A stretch of DNA of 64,000 nt from Paenibacillus radicis (ex Gao et al. 2016). GTDB lineage: Bacteria > Bacillota > Bacilli > Paenibacillales > Paenibacillaceae. The position numbers and the translations under genes are program-made. The notes beneath the pieces are model-generated. The model did not search any database. It had not been told where the DNA came from and saw nothing but the letters and a program-made list of their open reading frames with translations. Numbering within the stretch: the first letter of the stretch is position 1; each line of letters opens with the position of its first letter. The DNA is taken from assembly GCF_014641555.1 (NCBI RefSeq), contig NZ_BMHY01000003.1:263322-327321 (forward strand), written 5' to 3'. Positions 1-8,714 of the stretch are shown piece after piece.

Positions 1-857
1 GGTCTGACTGAAATTCGGACGGCAACCGATTCTCCAGGCTTCGCTTGCCCTTGCAGCGCCTGCATCGGCAGCGAATAGTCGCGACCGACCACTACGGAGG
101 CTGCGCCCTCCGCTCCGATCTCCAGCTTGGCGTCGATGACATTCGTTCTTCCGATGAAGGTAGCAACGAATAAATTGGCAGGACGCTGATAAATATCCCG
201 CGGTGTGCCAACCTGCTGAATAACGCCTAATTTCATAACCGCAATACGATCCGATACGGCCATCGCTTCTTCCTGATCATGCGTTACATAGACCGTCGTA
301 ATTCCCACTTCACGTTGAATGGACTTAATCGCATTCCGCATATCCACGCGGAGCTGCGCGTCCAGATTGGAGAGCGGTTCGTCCATCAGCAGCACGTCCG
401 GATTGATGACGATAGCCCTTGCAAGCGCCACACGCTGCTGCTGTCCGCCCGATAGATTTTTGGGCATTCTGTCTTTGTATATATCGATCTTGACCGTATT
501 TAAAATATCGCTGACTCTCCGCTGCTGATCCAATTTGCTAACCTTGCGGTTTTGCAGCCCGAACGCAACGTTCTCCGATACGTTCAGATGAGGAAAGATC
601 GCATAGTTTTGAAACACCATGCCGATGTTCCGCTTCCCTGGCGGGACGTCATTCATTACTTTCTCATTAAAGGCAAGAGCTCCGCCTTCTATGCTGTTAA
701 AACCTGCCACCATACGAAGCAACGTCGTTTTCCCGCAGCCCGAAGGACCCAGAAGGGTGAAAAACTCACCCTTCTGAATATCCAAGGAAAGCTCGGGAAT
801 AACAGTAGTGTCGCCATATTTTTTCACGATTTCTTGGAAGGATATCGCAACGCTCAT
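1..857 (-). CDS. ABC importer ATP-binding protein, Fe3+/2-aminoethylphosphonate type (partial)
   Basis: This is the cytoplasmic ATPase of an importer of the FbpC/PotA class. It starts at the ATG whose complement is at 855-857 and is cut by the window edge, so the C-terminus is missing. Translation shows Walker A GPSGCGKT at residues 37-44, a Q-loop in VFQNYAIFPH, the signature LSGGQQQRVALARA, and Walker B VLLMDEP followed by the D-loop. A C-terminal regulatory region begins before the edge. It lies 40 nt downstream of a binding-protein gene on the same strand, so the two form one operon. The permease is presumably beyond the window. The substrate (ferric iron, phosphonate or polyamine) cannot be fixed from sequence alone. 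Confidence 0.9.
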   Translation of the reverse strand, partial: MSVAISFQEIVKKYGDTTVIPELSLDIQKGEFFTLLGPSGCGKTTLLRMVAGFNSIEGGALAFNEKVMNDVPPGKRNIGMVFQNYAIFPHLNVSENVAFGLQNRKVSKLDQQRRVSDILNTVKIDIYKDRMPKNLSGGQQQRVALARAIVINPDVLLMDEPLSNLDAQLRVDMRNAIKSIQREVGITTVYVTHDQEEAMAVSDRIAVMKLGVIQQVGTPRDIYQRPANLFVATFIGRTNVIDAKLEIGAEGAASVVVGRDYSLPMQALQGQAKPGESVAVRISVR

Positions 858-897
858 GATGTACACCCGCTTTCTGATTGATCGATCATTCTCATTA

Positions 898-1926
898 TTA
901 TTTCGCGATTTTTGTGAACAGGTCCGTGTAACGCTCTACGATGGACGGTTTATTTGCCGCTACGTAAGCTACATCTTCTTGAATCACATTAATTTTATCG
1001 ATAGGTGTCATGAAGTCTCCAATTGCAGCGTCAGTGCGGAGCGGACGATTCGTCGTTTCCTGTCCTAACGCATCTTGGCCTTCTTTGGAGATCAGGAAGT
1101 CGATGAATTTTTTTGCATTTTCCTGGTTTTTGGAGCCTTTAACGATTCCCGCAACGGCATCCAGGAATACTGCGCCTTCCTTCGGATACACAACCTTCAC
1201 TGGAGCGCCGTCCTTCACATAACTAACTGCCGGATCTTCGTAGGTCAATGCCACGACATATTCGCCGTCGGCAACGCTCTTATGCGCTTTGCTGGAGCCG
1301 CCTGCGATTTTACCATCCAAATTCTCAAGCAGCTTGGCAACATAATCCCAGCCTGCATCGGATGTGTAGTCTCCGCCCATCGCTTTCAGCATGTTCGTCA
1401 GTTGCGCGAATGCCGAACTGGAGTTCGCAGGGTCCGCCATTGCGATCTTGCCTTTCAGCGCCGGATTAAGCAGATCCTCATAGCCGTTAATTTGAATGTC
1501 ACCCGCCAGATTGGTGTTTACCAGCAAGACGCTGCCATCCGATACATACGGAGTCATAAAGCCTGTTGTATTGGAATGTCCCTCCATCAAATCTTTATCG
1601 TTGGGAGATACGTACTTTTCGAACAAATCTGCGTTATCGTGAAACAGTGCGAAAGCTCCACCGAACATGACGTCAGCATAAGGATTCGATTTTTCAGACT
1701 GGATCCGCTTGATCAGCTCGCCGCTTCCCGCCGATACCAGTTCTACCGTAATACCTGTCTGTTTCTCGAAGGACGGAATAAGAGCATTGATCATTGCTTC
1801 GCTGTTCGGTGTATAAATGACCAGTTTATTCGAGCTGCCTGATGTGTTCGATTTGCCACCGCCACATGCCGCTAGTACAGCCACCAATATTGTAAGCATT
1901 ATTAACGTACTCAACCACTTTTTCAT
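898..1926 (-). CDS. Extracellular solute-binding lipoprotein, Fe3+/aminoethylphosphonate type
   Basis: This is the substrate-binding lipoprotein of the importer whose ATPase follows. The start MKKWLST at 1926 is preferred over an in-frame ATG six codons upstream because GAGGGGTG lies about 10 nt before it. A signal peptide ends in the lipobox LAAC, so it is anchored outside the membrane. The fold follows the family-1 binding proteins used for Fe3+ and 2-aminoethylphosphonate: VIYTPNSEAM after the leader, then SAGSGELIKRIQSEK, and ADVMFGGAF. The length of 342 residues is typical. The ligand is inferred only at class level. Confidence 0.88.
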   Translation of the reverse strand: MKKWLSTLIMLTILVAVLAACGGGKSNTSGSSNKLVIYTPNSEAMINALIPSFEKQTGITVELVSAGSGELIKRIQSEKSNPYADVMFGGAFALFHDNADLFEKYVSPNDKDLMEGHSNTTGFMTPYVSDGSVLLVNTNLAGDIQINGYEDLLNPALKGKIAMADPANSSSAFAQLTNMLKAMGGDYTSDAGWDYVAKLLENLDGKIAGGSSKAHKSVADGEYVVALTYEDPAVSYVKDGAPVKVVYPKEGAVFLDAVAGIVKGSKNQENAKKFIDFLISKEGQDALGQETTNRPLRTDAAIGDFMTPIDKINVIQEDVAYVAANKPSIVERYTDLFTKIAK

Positions 1927-2121
1927 AACCCCTTCACCCCTCATCTGAATGTAACTTTATTTTATCAGTTTGTAAGCGCATTAAAATCCTATTATTCAAC
2001 ACAATCATCTAAAATTCGCAACTAATTCACTCGAAGAGTCACTATATGTAACACGTATATACCATTAAATACTTAGAATTTCGGCGCTATTACCTATTGT
2101 TTGTTCGCAAGCCCGATGGTA

Positions 2122-2161
2122 AACAAAAGAAAAAGCCCGGATCTTATTTGATCCGGGCTTT
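2122..2161 (-). terminator. Rho-independent terminator of the stalk-domain gene
   Basis: An 11-bp stem (2132-2142 with 2151-2161, core AGCCCGGAT) has an 8-nt loop and a T-rich tail when read on the minus strand. It lies about 55 nt past the stop codon at 2215. Confidence 0.85.
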
Positions 2162-2214
2162 GCTTCGTGTAATTTTTTGCTATGCAATTGAATCGATATC
2201 CCTTGCTATTTATC

Positions 2215-3879
2215 TCACGGACGATTCGCCTTGATCCTTGCGATCTCATCCTGCAAACCCAAGCTTTTCATTTCGCTTAATATGGCTTTATCAATACCTG
2301 CTTCATTGTAAACGAATCGTTCGAGGTTTAAATGATAGTCTCGGAATAGCGCAAGCTTTGACGCATATGTAGCATTGCTCAAAAATGTCTCCAATTCTCT
2401 CTTGCCAATATCCTCGTCAAGCACAATTGTTATATGCTGCCGTCCTGCATCCTTTGGATGCTCATTCAATATCCCCAGTTCATCTTGTGTCGGAACGATG
2501 ATTTGCTTCATTCGTTCGGCTCGCACTTTCTCTGAGTACGTATATGGATCTTGAATGACCGGCGGATGCAGCCTTTCCTCTAGCCTTTCCCGTACTATCC
2601 GACCGTTCTCTAAGTCTTCTTGTGTGCTTTCATATTCGGGTGCAGCGTTTTGTTCAAGATAATCTTGCTCATTCTGATACCCCATATAAAGCAAACTGGA
2701 ATCGATCATGACAATACGGATAAATTCCCGGATGTTATTCGCAACGACTACAGCAGGCTGGTCAAAATCCATAGGGGATACCAATACGATTGGCGCCTCC
2801 TCTAGATCTGCAACCATTCCGAAATCGGTCAAAAATCCGTAATGTGCCCCGTCCATCCCCGTCGAGCCGAATGCAACGACATCCATTGGCGTATTGAAAT
2901 AACCGCTATGTCCATCCATAGGATAGAAACCAAGTACATCGTCGGCACTATTGCCTTCTTGCTCGAGCTCCTGATATAGCTTACTTAACGCTTGCAGCGT
3001 CGCAGACCGCCCGTACTTCCCGTAATTTACCCTTACACTCTCTTTATCTGACAGCTCTGATTCATCCTCGTCGAATACGTTCCAATCCTCATCATTATCA
3101 TCTATCTCTTCTGTAGAAATGTTAATCGTATGGGCATCTTCATCCCATGCCACTTCCGTATTGGTGATTGTCCCTAAATAATACATATGTACATATAAGA
3201 TGCCGTCCACGATCCGAAGATTTGGCTCTTCCTGTAGTTGCAAATAGTGGCTTAAACTAGAGTTCGGCGTGTGATAGGTAATCGTTATTTTGCCAGATGA
3301 CATTTCGAACTCCCAGCCCATCTGCTCTAACGTATCCTTCATTGGCAAAAGTCGCTTTCTTCCATCTACGATAACCGGTTTACTGAGCTTAAGAAATTTG
3401 CCATCAAATTTAGTATGAATTTGCTGATCACCCGTCTTTATGTTTGTCATTTCAAAGCTTTGTTGTTCTCCATTGTAATAAACCTCTATGGAGCTTGGTT
3501 CATTACTGATTAGAAAATTCGCAGCAAAGCTATGCTTCACTTCATTATCATTATTGGCGTTGACGTCATTAATGCGGATTTTCACAACCCCATTATCCTC
3601 GACAACATCCATTTTAAATTTTTGATATAAGTTCTTATTATCATTCTGATTGAAGAATAACCAATACTCATATCTTGTTTCGCTATATTTTTCGTAGAGC
3701 AGATGTATTCCTTTTTTTTCATTTAATTTAGCTTTCCAATTCATAACGGTTACGTTCAATTCCTGGTCACTTTCGAATATCGTTGCTTTCACTTTGTTTT
3801 CACTTGTATTTAAAAGTAGTACTGCAGTAAGAACAGATACCGCTATAAAAATAGCTGCTATTATGATTGTTTTCCGCAA
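2215..3879 (-). CDS. Membrane-anchored stalk-domain protein with uncharacterised C-terminal domain
   Basis: The function is not recognised. The start is probably the TTG at 3879 (MRKTIII), since GGGGGAGAG lies about 11 nt upstream; the frame stays open to 3903. One N-terminal transmembrane segment (IIIAAIFIAVSVLTAVLLL) leads to an external part. Residues around 170-260 contain two copper-amine-oxidase-N-like repeats (VIVDGRKRLLPMKDTLEQMG and ILYVHMYYLG..TNTEVAWDED). An acidic linker follows, then a domain with GSTGMDGAHYGFLTDFG and APIVLVSPMDFDQP. That C-terminal part resembles an intracellular SMI1-like immunity or sensor fold only loosely, and I do not assign it. A terminator follows. Confidence 0.6.
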   Translation of the reverse strand: MRKTIIIAAIFIAVSVLTAVLLLNTSENKVKATIFESDQELNVTVMNWKAKLNEKKGIHLLYEKYSETRYEYWLFFNQNDNKNLYQKFKMDVVEDNGVVKIRINDVNANNDNEVKHSFAANFLISNEPSSIEVYYNGEQQSFEMTNIKTGDQQIHTKFDGKFLKLSKPVIVDGRKRLLPMKDTLEQMGWEFEMSSGKITITYHTPNSSLSHYLQLQEEPNLRIVDGILYVHMYYLGTITNTEVAWDEDAHTINISTEEIDDNDEDWNVFDEDESELSDKESVRVNYGKYGRSATLQALSKLYQELEQEGNSADDVLGFYPMDGHSGYFNTPMDVVAFGSTGMDGAHYGFLTDFGMVADLEEAPIVLVSPMDFDQPAVVVANNIREFIRIVMIDSSLLYMGYQNEQDYLEQNAAPEYESTQEDLENGRIVRERLEERLHPPVIQDPYTYSEKVRAERMKQIIVPTQDELGILNEHPKDAGRQHITIVLDEDIGKRELETFLSNATYASKLALFRDYHLNLERFVYNEAGIDKAILSEMKSLGLQDEIARIKANRP

Positions 3880-3989
3880 TGGTTTGTCTTCTCTCCCCCG
3901 CAATCAGTGAGCAAGACCTGCAGCGCCAATGCGCCCTTCCTCAGTCTTTGCTCACCAACGCATAGGTAAAATGTAAACTCTAATACTAC

Positions 3990-4751
3990 TTAAAAAACAG
4001 GCGTCTGATTCAATCTCAATTCCTCTTCATTTGTGAAACCTTTATCCAGCGCCTCTTGGCGTAAAGCCAGATAAAGCTCCGCCTTTGTGGCATTAATATA
4101 AGGAAGTACAAACAGGACGCCAACGAATAGCGCAAGCGTACCAAGTAAAATCCAGCCTAAAAAGCTTAAATCAATTACAAAAATATTAAATTTATGCCCC
4201 CTAGTCATCTGCCTGCTTAAATCTACCGCACGGCGATAGCCAATGTTAGGGTTGTCGGCCAATATAAACGGCACCTGGCTGTAGGAGTAGGATTTGATGA
4301 TACCCGGAATAACGAGGAGCAATGACCATAAGAAGGTCAGAAAAGCACGCCAGAGCATCGTTTTTACAATATCCAAATATCTGAATTTGTTGAATGCATA
4401 CATCAAATGATTAAGATTCACTTCTTGCTCTGCAGAGCCCTTGAAATAACGCATTGCACCTGCCTCAAACGGAAAACCGAGGAAGATCCGAAAAGCAATT
4501 GCAAACAAAAAGATAACGATAAAAATGACAATGATAAAAGCAAGAATCGGCCCGAATATCCCCCAGTCTATATCCCCGCCACTCCATTCGAAATCACGGG
4601 TAGAGCCTGATGATCCGAAGTTAAAATTAAAGCTCGGAGGACTGATGCCTCCGCTGACAACTGTCAGTATAATACCGACTAAAAATGCCTTCCAATACGA
4701 TGTCCGCAGCACCTGTTTGGCTCTTTGTTTCAATTCTTTACGATCCCACAT
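3990..4751 (-). CDS. DUF975-family integral membrane protein
   Basis: This 253-residue protein begins MWDRKELKQRAKQVLR, the typical opening of the DUF975 family: a short amphipathic helix followed by transmembrane segments. Four to five hydrophobic segments are visible (FLVGIILTVVSG, FGPILAFIIVIFIVIFLFAIAF, LTFLWSLLLVIPGIIKSYSYS, WILLGTLALFVGVLFVLPY). The motif VPGIIKSYSYSQVPFILADNP is a family hallmark. The function is unknown. A ribosome site (GGAGAGAGGGATAGG) precedes the ATG. It is transcribed away from the divergent ssu-type operon at 5008. Confidence 0.8.
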   Translation of the reverse strand: MWDRKELKQRAKQVLRTSYWKAFLVGIILTVVSGGISPPSFNFNFGSSGSTRDFEWSGGDIDWGIFGPILAFIIVIFIVIFLFAIAFRIFLGFPFEAGAMRYFKGSAEQEVNLNHLMYAFNKFRYLDIVKTMLWRAFLTFLWSLLLVIPGIIKSYSYSQVPFILADNPNIGYRRAVDLSRQMTRGHKFNIFVIDLSFLGWILLGTLALFVGVLFVLPYINATKAELYLALRQEALDKGFTNEEELRLNQTPVF

Positions 4752-4906
4752 TCCTATCCCTCTCTCCTGAATACTTTGTTGTCCATCTTACAATAGATAC
4801 CATAATTAATATAGTACTAGCAGTCATAAATCATTCTTGCAATGTGGATTAGAGCTCTAAATTCAACTCTATGCATTGCATGCAAGCTATAAGTTATATA
4901 GCCAAT

Positions 4907-4942
4907 TTGGTATTGGATTGCAACATTCATCACTGGTACATT
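4907..4942 (+). promoter_or_regulatory. Regulon box and promoter of the ssuBCA-like operon
   Basis: The 11-mer TTGGTATTGGA (4907-4917) overlaps a -35 (TTGGAT, 4913-4918). An 18-nt spacer leads to a -10-like TACATT (4937-4942). The same 11-mer occurs upstream of the operons at 15034 and 20027, and a one-base variant occurs on both sides of 22560-22762. It is probably an activator or repressor site overlapping the promoter. Confidence 0.65.
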
Positions 4943-5007
4943 AGTAGCAATATATAACCTATCTCATTGGAATAGTATGAATTCAAAAGAAAGGAGTAGA
5001 TCTAACG

Positions 5008-5808
5008 TTGCATGAGCTGGCTCCGATTTTGTCGATTGACGGCGTCACCGTTGCCTTTAGAAGTCCCGGACAATCCGAGGATCGGGTTGTCTTGAACCGT
5101 CTGCAGCTTTCTGTCGAAGCCGGGCAATTTATATGTCTTCTTGGGCCAAGCGGCTGCGGAAAGACGACGCTTCTGAATTGCGTGGCTGGTTTTCAGCCCT
5201 ATGAAGGCAATATTTATTTCAACGGTGCACGTATTGAGAAGCCTGGCAAGGAACGCGGGGTCGTTTTTCAGGAATACGCTCTGTTCCCCTGGTTCACCGT
5301 CGAGCAAAACGTAGAGTTCGGTCTGCGGGTGAATGGCGTTCCGCCAGCAGAACGCCAAGAACGAGTCCGGCATTATATTGAAATGGTAGGACTCTCCGGC
5401 TTCGAAAAGCATTACCCCGGCAAGCTGTCTGGAGGCATGAAGCAGCGCGCAGGCCTAGCAAGAGTGCTCGCCAATGAGCCAGGCATGCTGTTAATGGATG
5501 AGCCGTTTGCTGCGCTTGACGAGCAGACCCGGGAGAAGCTGCAGACGGAATTGCTGGGACTATGGGAACAGCAGCGAAAAACCTGCCTGTTTGTCACCCA
5601 TAGCATACAGGAAGCTGTCTATTTGGCCGATCGCGTCATCGTCCTGCAGCCGAACCCTGCACGTATCGCACTCGACCTGCGAATTGACCTGCCAAGATTG
5701 CGGAACCGTCATGACGAGAAGCTGCTTCAGTATCAAGCGCAAATTAGCGAAACTTTACGAGAAGGAGACAACCCTTATGGAGAACACCTTTCCATCATTA
5801 CAGCATAA
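5008..5808 (+). CDS. ssuB: ABC importer ATPase, aliphatic sulfonate/taurine/nitrate type
   Basis: This is the ATPase of an NMT1/SsuA-type importer. The start is TTG at 5008, with AAGGAG at 4991-4996 placed 11 nt upstream. Walker A GPSGCGKT is at residues 46-53, the Q-loop is VFQEYALFPWFT, the signature LSGGMKQR is at 140-147, and Walker B with D-loop is LLMDEPFAALD. The FPWFT/GMKQR combination is typical of SsuB/TauB proteins. The gene overlaps the permease gene by 32 nt, which indicates translational coupling. The operon order is ATPase, permease, binding protein. Sulfonate is the likeliest substrate class given the flavin enzymes in the neighbouring units, but nitrate- or pyrimidine-type ligands are possible. 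Confidence 0.88.
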   Translation: MHELAPILSIDGVTVAFRSPGQSEDRVVLNRLQLSVEAGQFICLLGPSGCGKTTLLNCVAGFQPYEGNIYFNGARIEKPGKERGVVFQEYALFPWFTVEQNVEFGLRVNGVPPAERQERVRHYIEMVGLSGFEKHYPGKLSGGMKQRAGLARVLANEPGMLLMDEPFAALDEQTREKLQTELLGLWEQQRKTCLFVTHSIQEAVYLADRVIVLQPNPARIALDLRIDLPRLRNRHDEKLLQYQAQISETLREGDNPYGEHLSIITA

Positions 5809-6601
5809 GGAGGTTCTCTCGTCCTCGAAAAAGCGCTCTCGGCCCTCACAGGGCAAGGCGTGGACGCGTTTATTAATCAAGCTATCAGGTCTTTCTATAC
5901 TATTGCTAGTTTGGGGGCTCATAACCGGCCTCGGCTACGTGGTCCCTGCCCAACTGCCCAGTCCGCTAGCGACGCTGCAAACCATGACGCATATGCTTCA
6001 GGACGGCTCGCTTATTCATCACGCGATATCCAGCTTGAGGCGTGTCTTCTCGGGATTTTTCGTCGCCTTTGCCATTGCGCTTCCGCTTGGACTGATGCTA
6101 GGCTCCTCCCGTTTACTTCGGGATGCAATAAACCCCGTCCTTGAGCTGCTTCGGCCGATACCGCCGCTCGCTTTCATATCTCTAGCCATCCTGTGGCTCG
6201 GAATCGATGAATGGTCGAAAATATCTATCATTATTTACGGCGCCTTCTTCCCCCTCCTCCTTAACATTACGGGAGGAATCAGTCAGGTTGATCCCGTACA
6301 TATTCGGGCCGCGCAATCGCTTGGCGCCCGCAAGATCCATATTTTCTGCCACGTCACGCTTCGCGCCGCCATCCCGAACATGATGATCGGCATCCGATCA
6401 GGAATGGGTATGGCTTTTATTTGCCTAGTCGGCTCCGAGCTAATCGCTGCGAACGAAGGTCTCGGCTTCCTCATTCAGGAAGGGCGATATATGTTCAAAA
6501 CCGATCAGGTGCTTGTCGGCATGATCACGATCGGCATCATCGGTTACTTCATCAATTTAGTGCTTACCACGCTGGAGAAAATTCTGCTGCGCTGGAAATA
6601 A
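5777..6601 (+). CDS. ssuC: ABC importer permease, SsuC/TauC type
   Basis: The start is ATG 5777 (MENTFPSLQH), with GAAGGAGA at 5761-5768; the same frame is open further upstream but only inside the ATPase gene. The 274-residue protein has about six membrane segments, starting at LSGLSILLLVWGLITGLGYVVP. The EAA-like cytoplasmic loop that docks the ATPase reads RAAQSLGARKIHIFCHVTLRAAIP. Family features include LRPIPPLAFISLAILWLGI and GMGMAFICLVGSELI. It lies inside the SsuBCA-like operon with the binding protein 23 nt downstream. Confidence 0.88.
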   Translation: MENTFPSLQHKEVLSSSKKRSRPSQGKAWTRLLIKLSGLSILLLVWGLITGLGYVVPAQLPSPLATLQTMTHMLQDGSLIHHAISSLRRVFSGFFVAFAIALPLGLMLGSSRLLRDAINPVLELLRPIPPLAFISLAILWLGIDEWSKISIIIYGAFFPLLLNITGGISQVDPVHIRAAQSLGARKIHIFCHVTLRAAIPNMMIGIRSGMGMAFICLVGSELIAANEGLGFLIQEGRYMFKTDQVLVGMITIGIIGYFINLVLTTLEKILLRWK

Positions 6602-6624
6602 ATCATTTTTTGGAGGCTATCGCT

Positions 6625-7746
6625 ATGACTATCAATCGTAAATCGCATTCTTCGCTCCTTATTCTAGTATTCATTGCACTAACCCTGCTGCTCGCGGCTT
6701 GCGGGGGCGGAAGCGGAAAGAAGGATTCCTCCCCATCGCCAACTGCCTCGCCTGCCCCTACTGCGGAAGCAAAATCAGCAGCCGCACCAGAACCTTCGGA
6801 GCCGCCTAAGCCTGCTCTTGAAACGACCAACATCTCCATCGGTACGGCCCGCGATACGCAGCTATCACCGCTCATCGTCATTGCGAATGAAGAAGGTTAC
6901 TTTAAAGAAGAAGGTCTGGAGGTCAAAACCGAGCTGTTCGCTGCCGGCCCTGACGTCATCGCTGCTTTAGGCTCGAAGAGCATCCAGCTTGGCTCCTCCG
7001 GCGACATTCCGCCGATTATTGCCAAAGCATCGGGCCTGCCGATCGAAATTATCGCCCAGCAGGCGGATATATCCGGCGTACAAACCTTAGTCGTCAATCC
7101 TGATAAAATCAAAACGCCTGCCGATTTGAACGGGAAGAAAATCGCCTTTGTACCAGGAACGGTCTCTGAAGCCTTCTTCCTGCGCATCGTAGAGAAATAC
7201 GGTCTTGATCTGAAATCGATCGAGTCATTCAAGATCGGACCAACTGAATTGCTGCCCGCTTTCCAGGCAGGCAATATTGACGCCTTCTCCATTTGGCAGC
7301 CCGTTGCTCTGAACGGTGTCAAAAAAGGCGGCGTTGCCCTCCTGACCGGTAAAGAATCGCATGTTCCCGGCGAGGAAGGACCACAGCAGCTCATTAACTC
7401 CTACTCCATTCTGATTGGCCATAACGACTTTGTAACCAAAAACCCGGAAACCGTAAAAGCGGTACTGCGTGCTTTGAACAAATCCGTAGCCTTTATTGAA
7501 GCGAATCCGGATGCGGCAGCCGCACATATTGGCAAGACGCTGGGACAAGATGCAGCAGACATCAAAACCTTAATTGCACTCAACCATTACGCGCTTAATC
7601 TGACGCCAGAGCTGGTCACTGCACTTGAGAGCATCTCCAAATTTTTGCTGGATAACGAAAAAATCAAAGAAGTACCGGACTTCAACTCCTTCATCGACAC
7701 CTCCTATTTGAAAGCCGTTGCCCCGGAACTGGTCACCATTCCTTAA
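6625..7746 (+). CDS. ssuA: Substrate-binding lipoprotein, sulfonate/NMT1 type
   Basis: This is a 373-residue lipoprotein. The start is ATG 6625 (MTINRKSHSS), with TGGAGG at 6611-6616. The signal peptide ends at LLAAC, and a Pro/Ala/Ser-rich tether follows for about 40 residues. The binding domain has the SsuA/TauA pattern: LSPLIVIANEEGYFKEEGLEV, then AALGSKSIQLGSSGDIPP, then LNGKKIAFVPGTVSEAFFLRIVEKYGLD and FQAGNIDAFSIWQP. It delivers the ligand to the SsuC/SsuB-like pair encoded just upstream. The exact sulfonate or other ligand is not readable. A hairpin terminator follows the stop. Confidence 0.87.
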   Translation: MTINRKSHSSLLILVFIALTLLLAACGGGSGKKDSSPSPTASPAPTAEAKSAAAPEPSEPPKPALETTNISIGTARDTQLSPLIVIANEEGYFKEEGLEVKTELFAAGPDVIAALGSKSIQLGSSGDIPPIIAKASGLPIEIIAQQADISGVQTLVVNPDKIKTPADLNGKKIAFVPGTVSEAFFLRIVEKYGLDLKSIESFKIGPTELLPAFQAGNIDAFSIWQPVALNGVKKGGVALLTGKESHVPGEEGPQQLINSYSILIGHNDFVTKNPETVKAVLRALNKSVAFIEANPDAAAAHIGKTLGQDAADIKTLIALNHYALNLTPELVTALESISKFLLDNEKIKEVPDFNSFIDTSYLKAVAPELVTIP

Positions 7747-7757
7747 CTTAACGGTAT

Positions 7758-7806
7758 AAAAGAAAAAGTTCACCGTTGCCAATAGGCAGCAGTGAACTTT
7801 TTCTTT
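7758..7806. terminator. Bidirectional terminator between convergent operons
   Basis: A stem of about 15 bp (AAAGAAAAAGTTCAC with its complement at 7792-7806) has A/T-rich flanks on both sides, between the stop codons at 7746 (+) and 7820 (-). It can serve both strands. Confidence 0.85.
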
Positions 7807-7819
7807 TGCTTCATTATTC

Positions 7820-8635
7820 TTATGCGGGATCTACAACTTCCGGAGATACGCCAGCGAAGGTATAGAAGCTGGCGTCAAACGGCGTCGGCCCGCCTGTTGT
7901 CACGAATCTGGCCGCTCCTTCACCGGTGTACAGATTCCGTGTGCCGTGGAAAATGCCCTGCGGCACATAGAGCAGATCGCCTGCTTCGAACGGCAGCCAT
8001 TCTCCGTTCAAGTGAATTTCCCCTTTACCTTCCACACCGATGAACAGCTCGCTGGAATGCGGATGCTGATGAACGGCAAAGCTTTGTCCGGGCTCCTGTA
8101 TACCGCAATGCAGAGACAGTCTGGCGCTGCCGGTGCCTGGCCAGAACAGGAAGTTCATATTGGCCGGATTTTCAATCGTTTGCGACGGATCATTGCCCGT
8201 AAAGCCTTTGAGCTGGGTTTCGTCATTGTACAAATGGTTGAACAGTCTTGGCTTGGACGCGGTAGGCGCACCTTCCGGCAATACGGTCTGCCAGATGTAC
8301 AGTGTCACTTCCTCCCCTAGATCGGCCTTTACTTCATAATCGGAGCCAGATGGCGCATAGAGTGCGGAAGAAGCCTCCAGCGCGCTCGTTGCGTCCCCGA
8401 CGCGGGCACTGCCCTTTCCTTTCCATATCACGCCTACCACTTCTTGAGCTTTTCCTTTCTCACAGCTGCTCCAAGTGCCTCCGGGTTTAATACGGACGAC
8501 CAGCCCTTTGACCAGCACCGCTCCTTTCTCTTCATTTACTGGAATGGCGACCAGCAGATCGCCCCGGTCCTCCCAGTTCAATTCGGACCATCTAATTACC
8601 GCTCCAGATGTTAATGCGTTTGCTGCAATTGTCAT
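7820..8635 (-). CDS. Bicupin protein, putative metal-dependent enzyme
   Basis: The start at 8635 (MTIAANALTS) follows GGAGGAA closely; the longer open frame upstream lies inside the preceding gene. The 271-residue protein has two cupin halves. The first (about 60-125, EVVGVIWKGKGSARVGD) lacks obvious metal ligands. The second (about 185-250) has HQHPHSSELFIGVEGKGEIHL and a later VPQGIFHG, giving an HxHxxxxE..H metal site. In length and two-cupin build it resembles ureidoglycine-aminohydrolase-type or quercetinase-type bicupins, but the substrate is unknown. It is the last gene of a five-gene operon with a cyclic amidohydrolase just upstream. An open-chain amide or enol intermediate is a plausible substrate by inference. 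Confidence 0.75.
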   Translation of the reverse strand: MTIAANALTSGAVIRWSELNWEDRGDLLVAIPVNEEKGAVLVKGLVVRIKPGGTWSSCEKGKAQEVVGVIWKGKGSARVGDATSALEASSALYAPSGSDYEVKADLGEEVTLYIWQTVLPEGAPTASKPRLFNHLYNDETQLKGFTGNDPSQTIENPANMNFLFWPGTGSARLSLHCGIQEPGQSFAVHQHPHSSELFIGVEGKGEIHLNGEWLPFEAGDLLYVPQGIFHGTRNLYTGEGAARFVTTGGPTPFDASFYTFAGVSPEVVDPA

Positions 8636-8669
8636 TGTTATTCCTCCTCTAGAAAGGTTTATATCGAAA

Positions 8670-8694
8670 GGCAGGCGAGATATACCCGCCTGCC
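8670..8694 (-). other. Intercistronic hairpin before the bicupin gene
   Basis: A perfect 8-bp stem GGCAGGCG/CGCCTGCC has a 9-nt loop and lies between the amidohydrolase stop (8715) and the bicupin start (8635). Only a short T run follows, so it may stabilise or attenuate the transcript rather than end it. Confidence 0.5.
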
Positions 8695-8714
8695 GCTCGG
8701 CTATTCTGTTTGGT

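Noticed and set aside
1075..1842. 255-codon open frame on the plus strand opposite the Fe3+-type binding protein
   Set aside because: It is antisense to a well-supported gene, its composition is unlike a protein and no start signal is seen.
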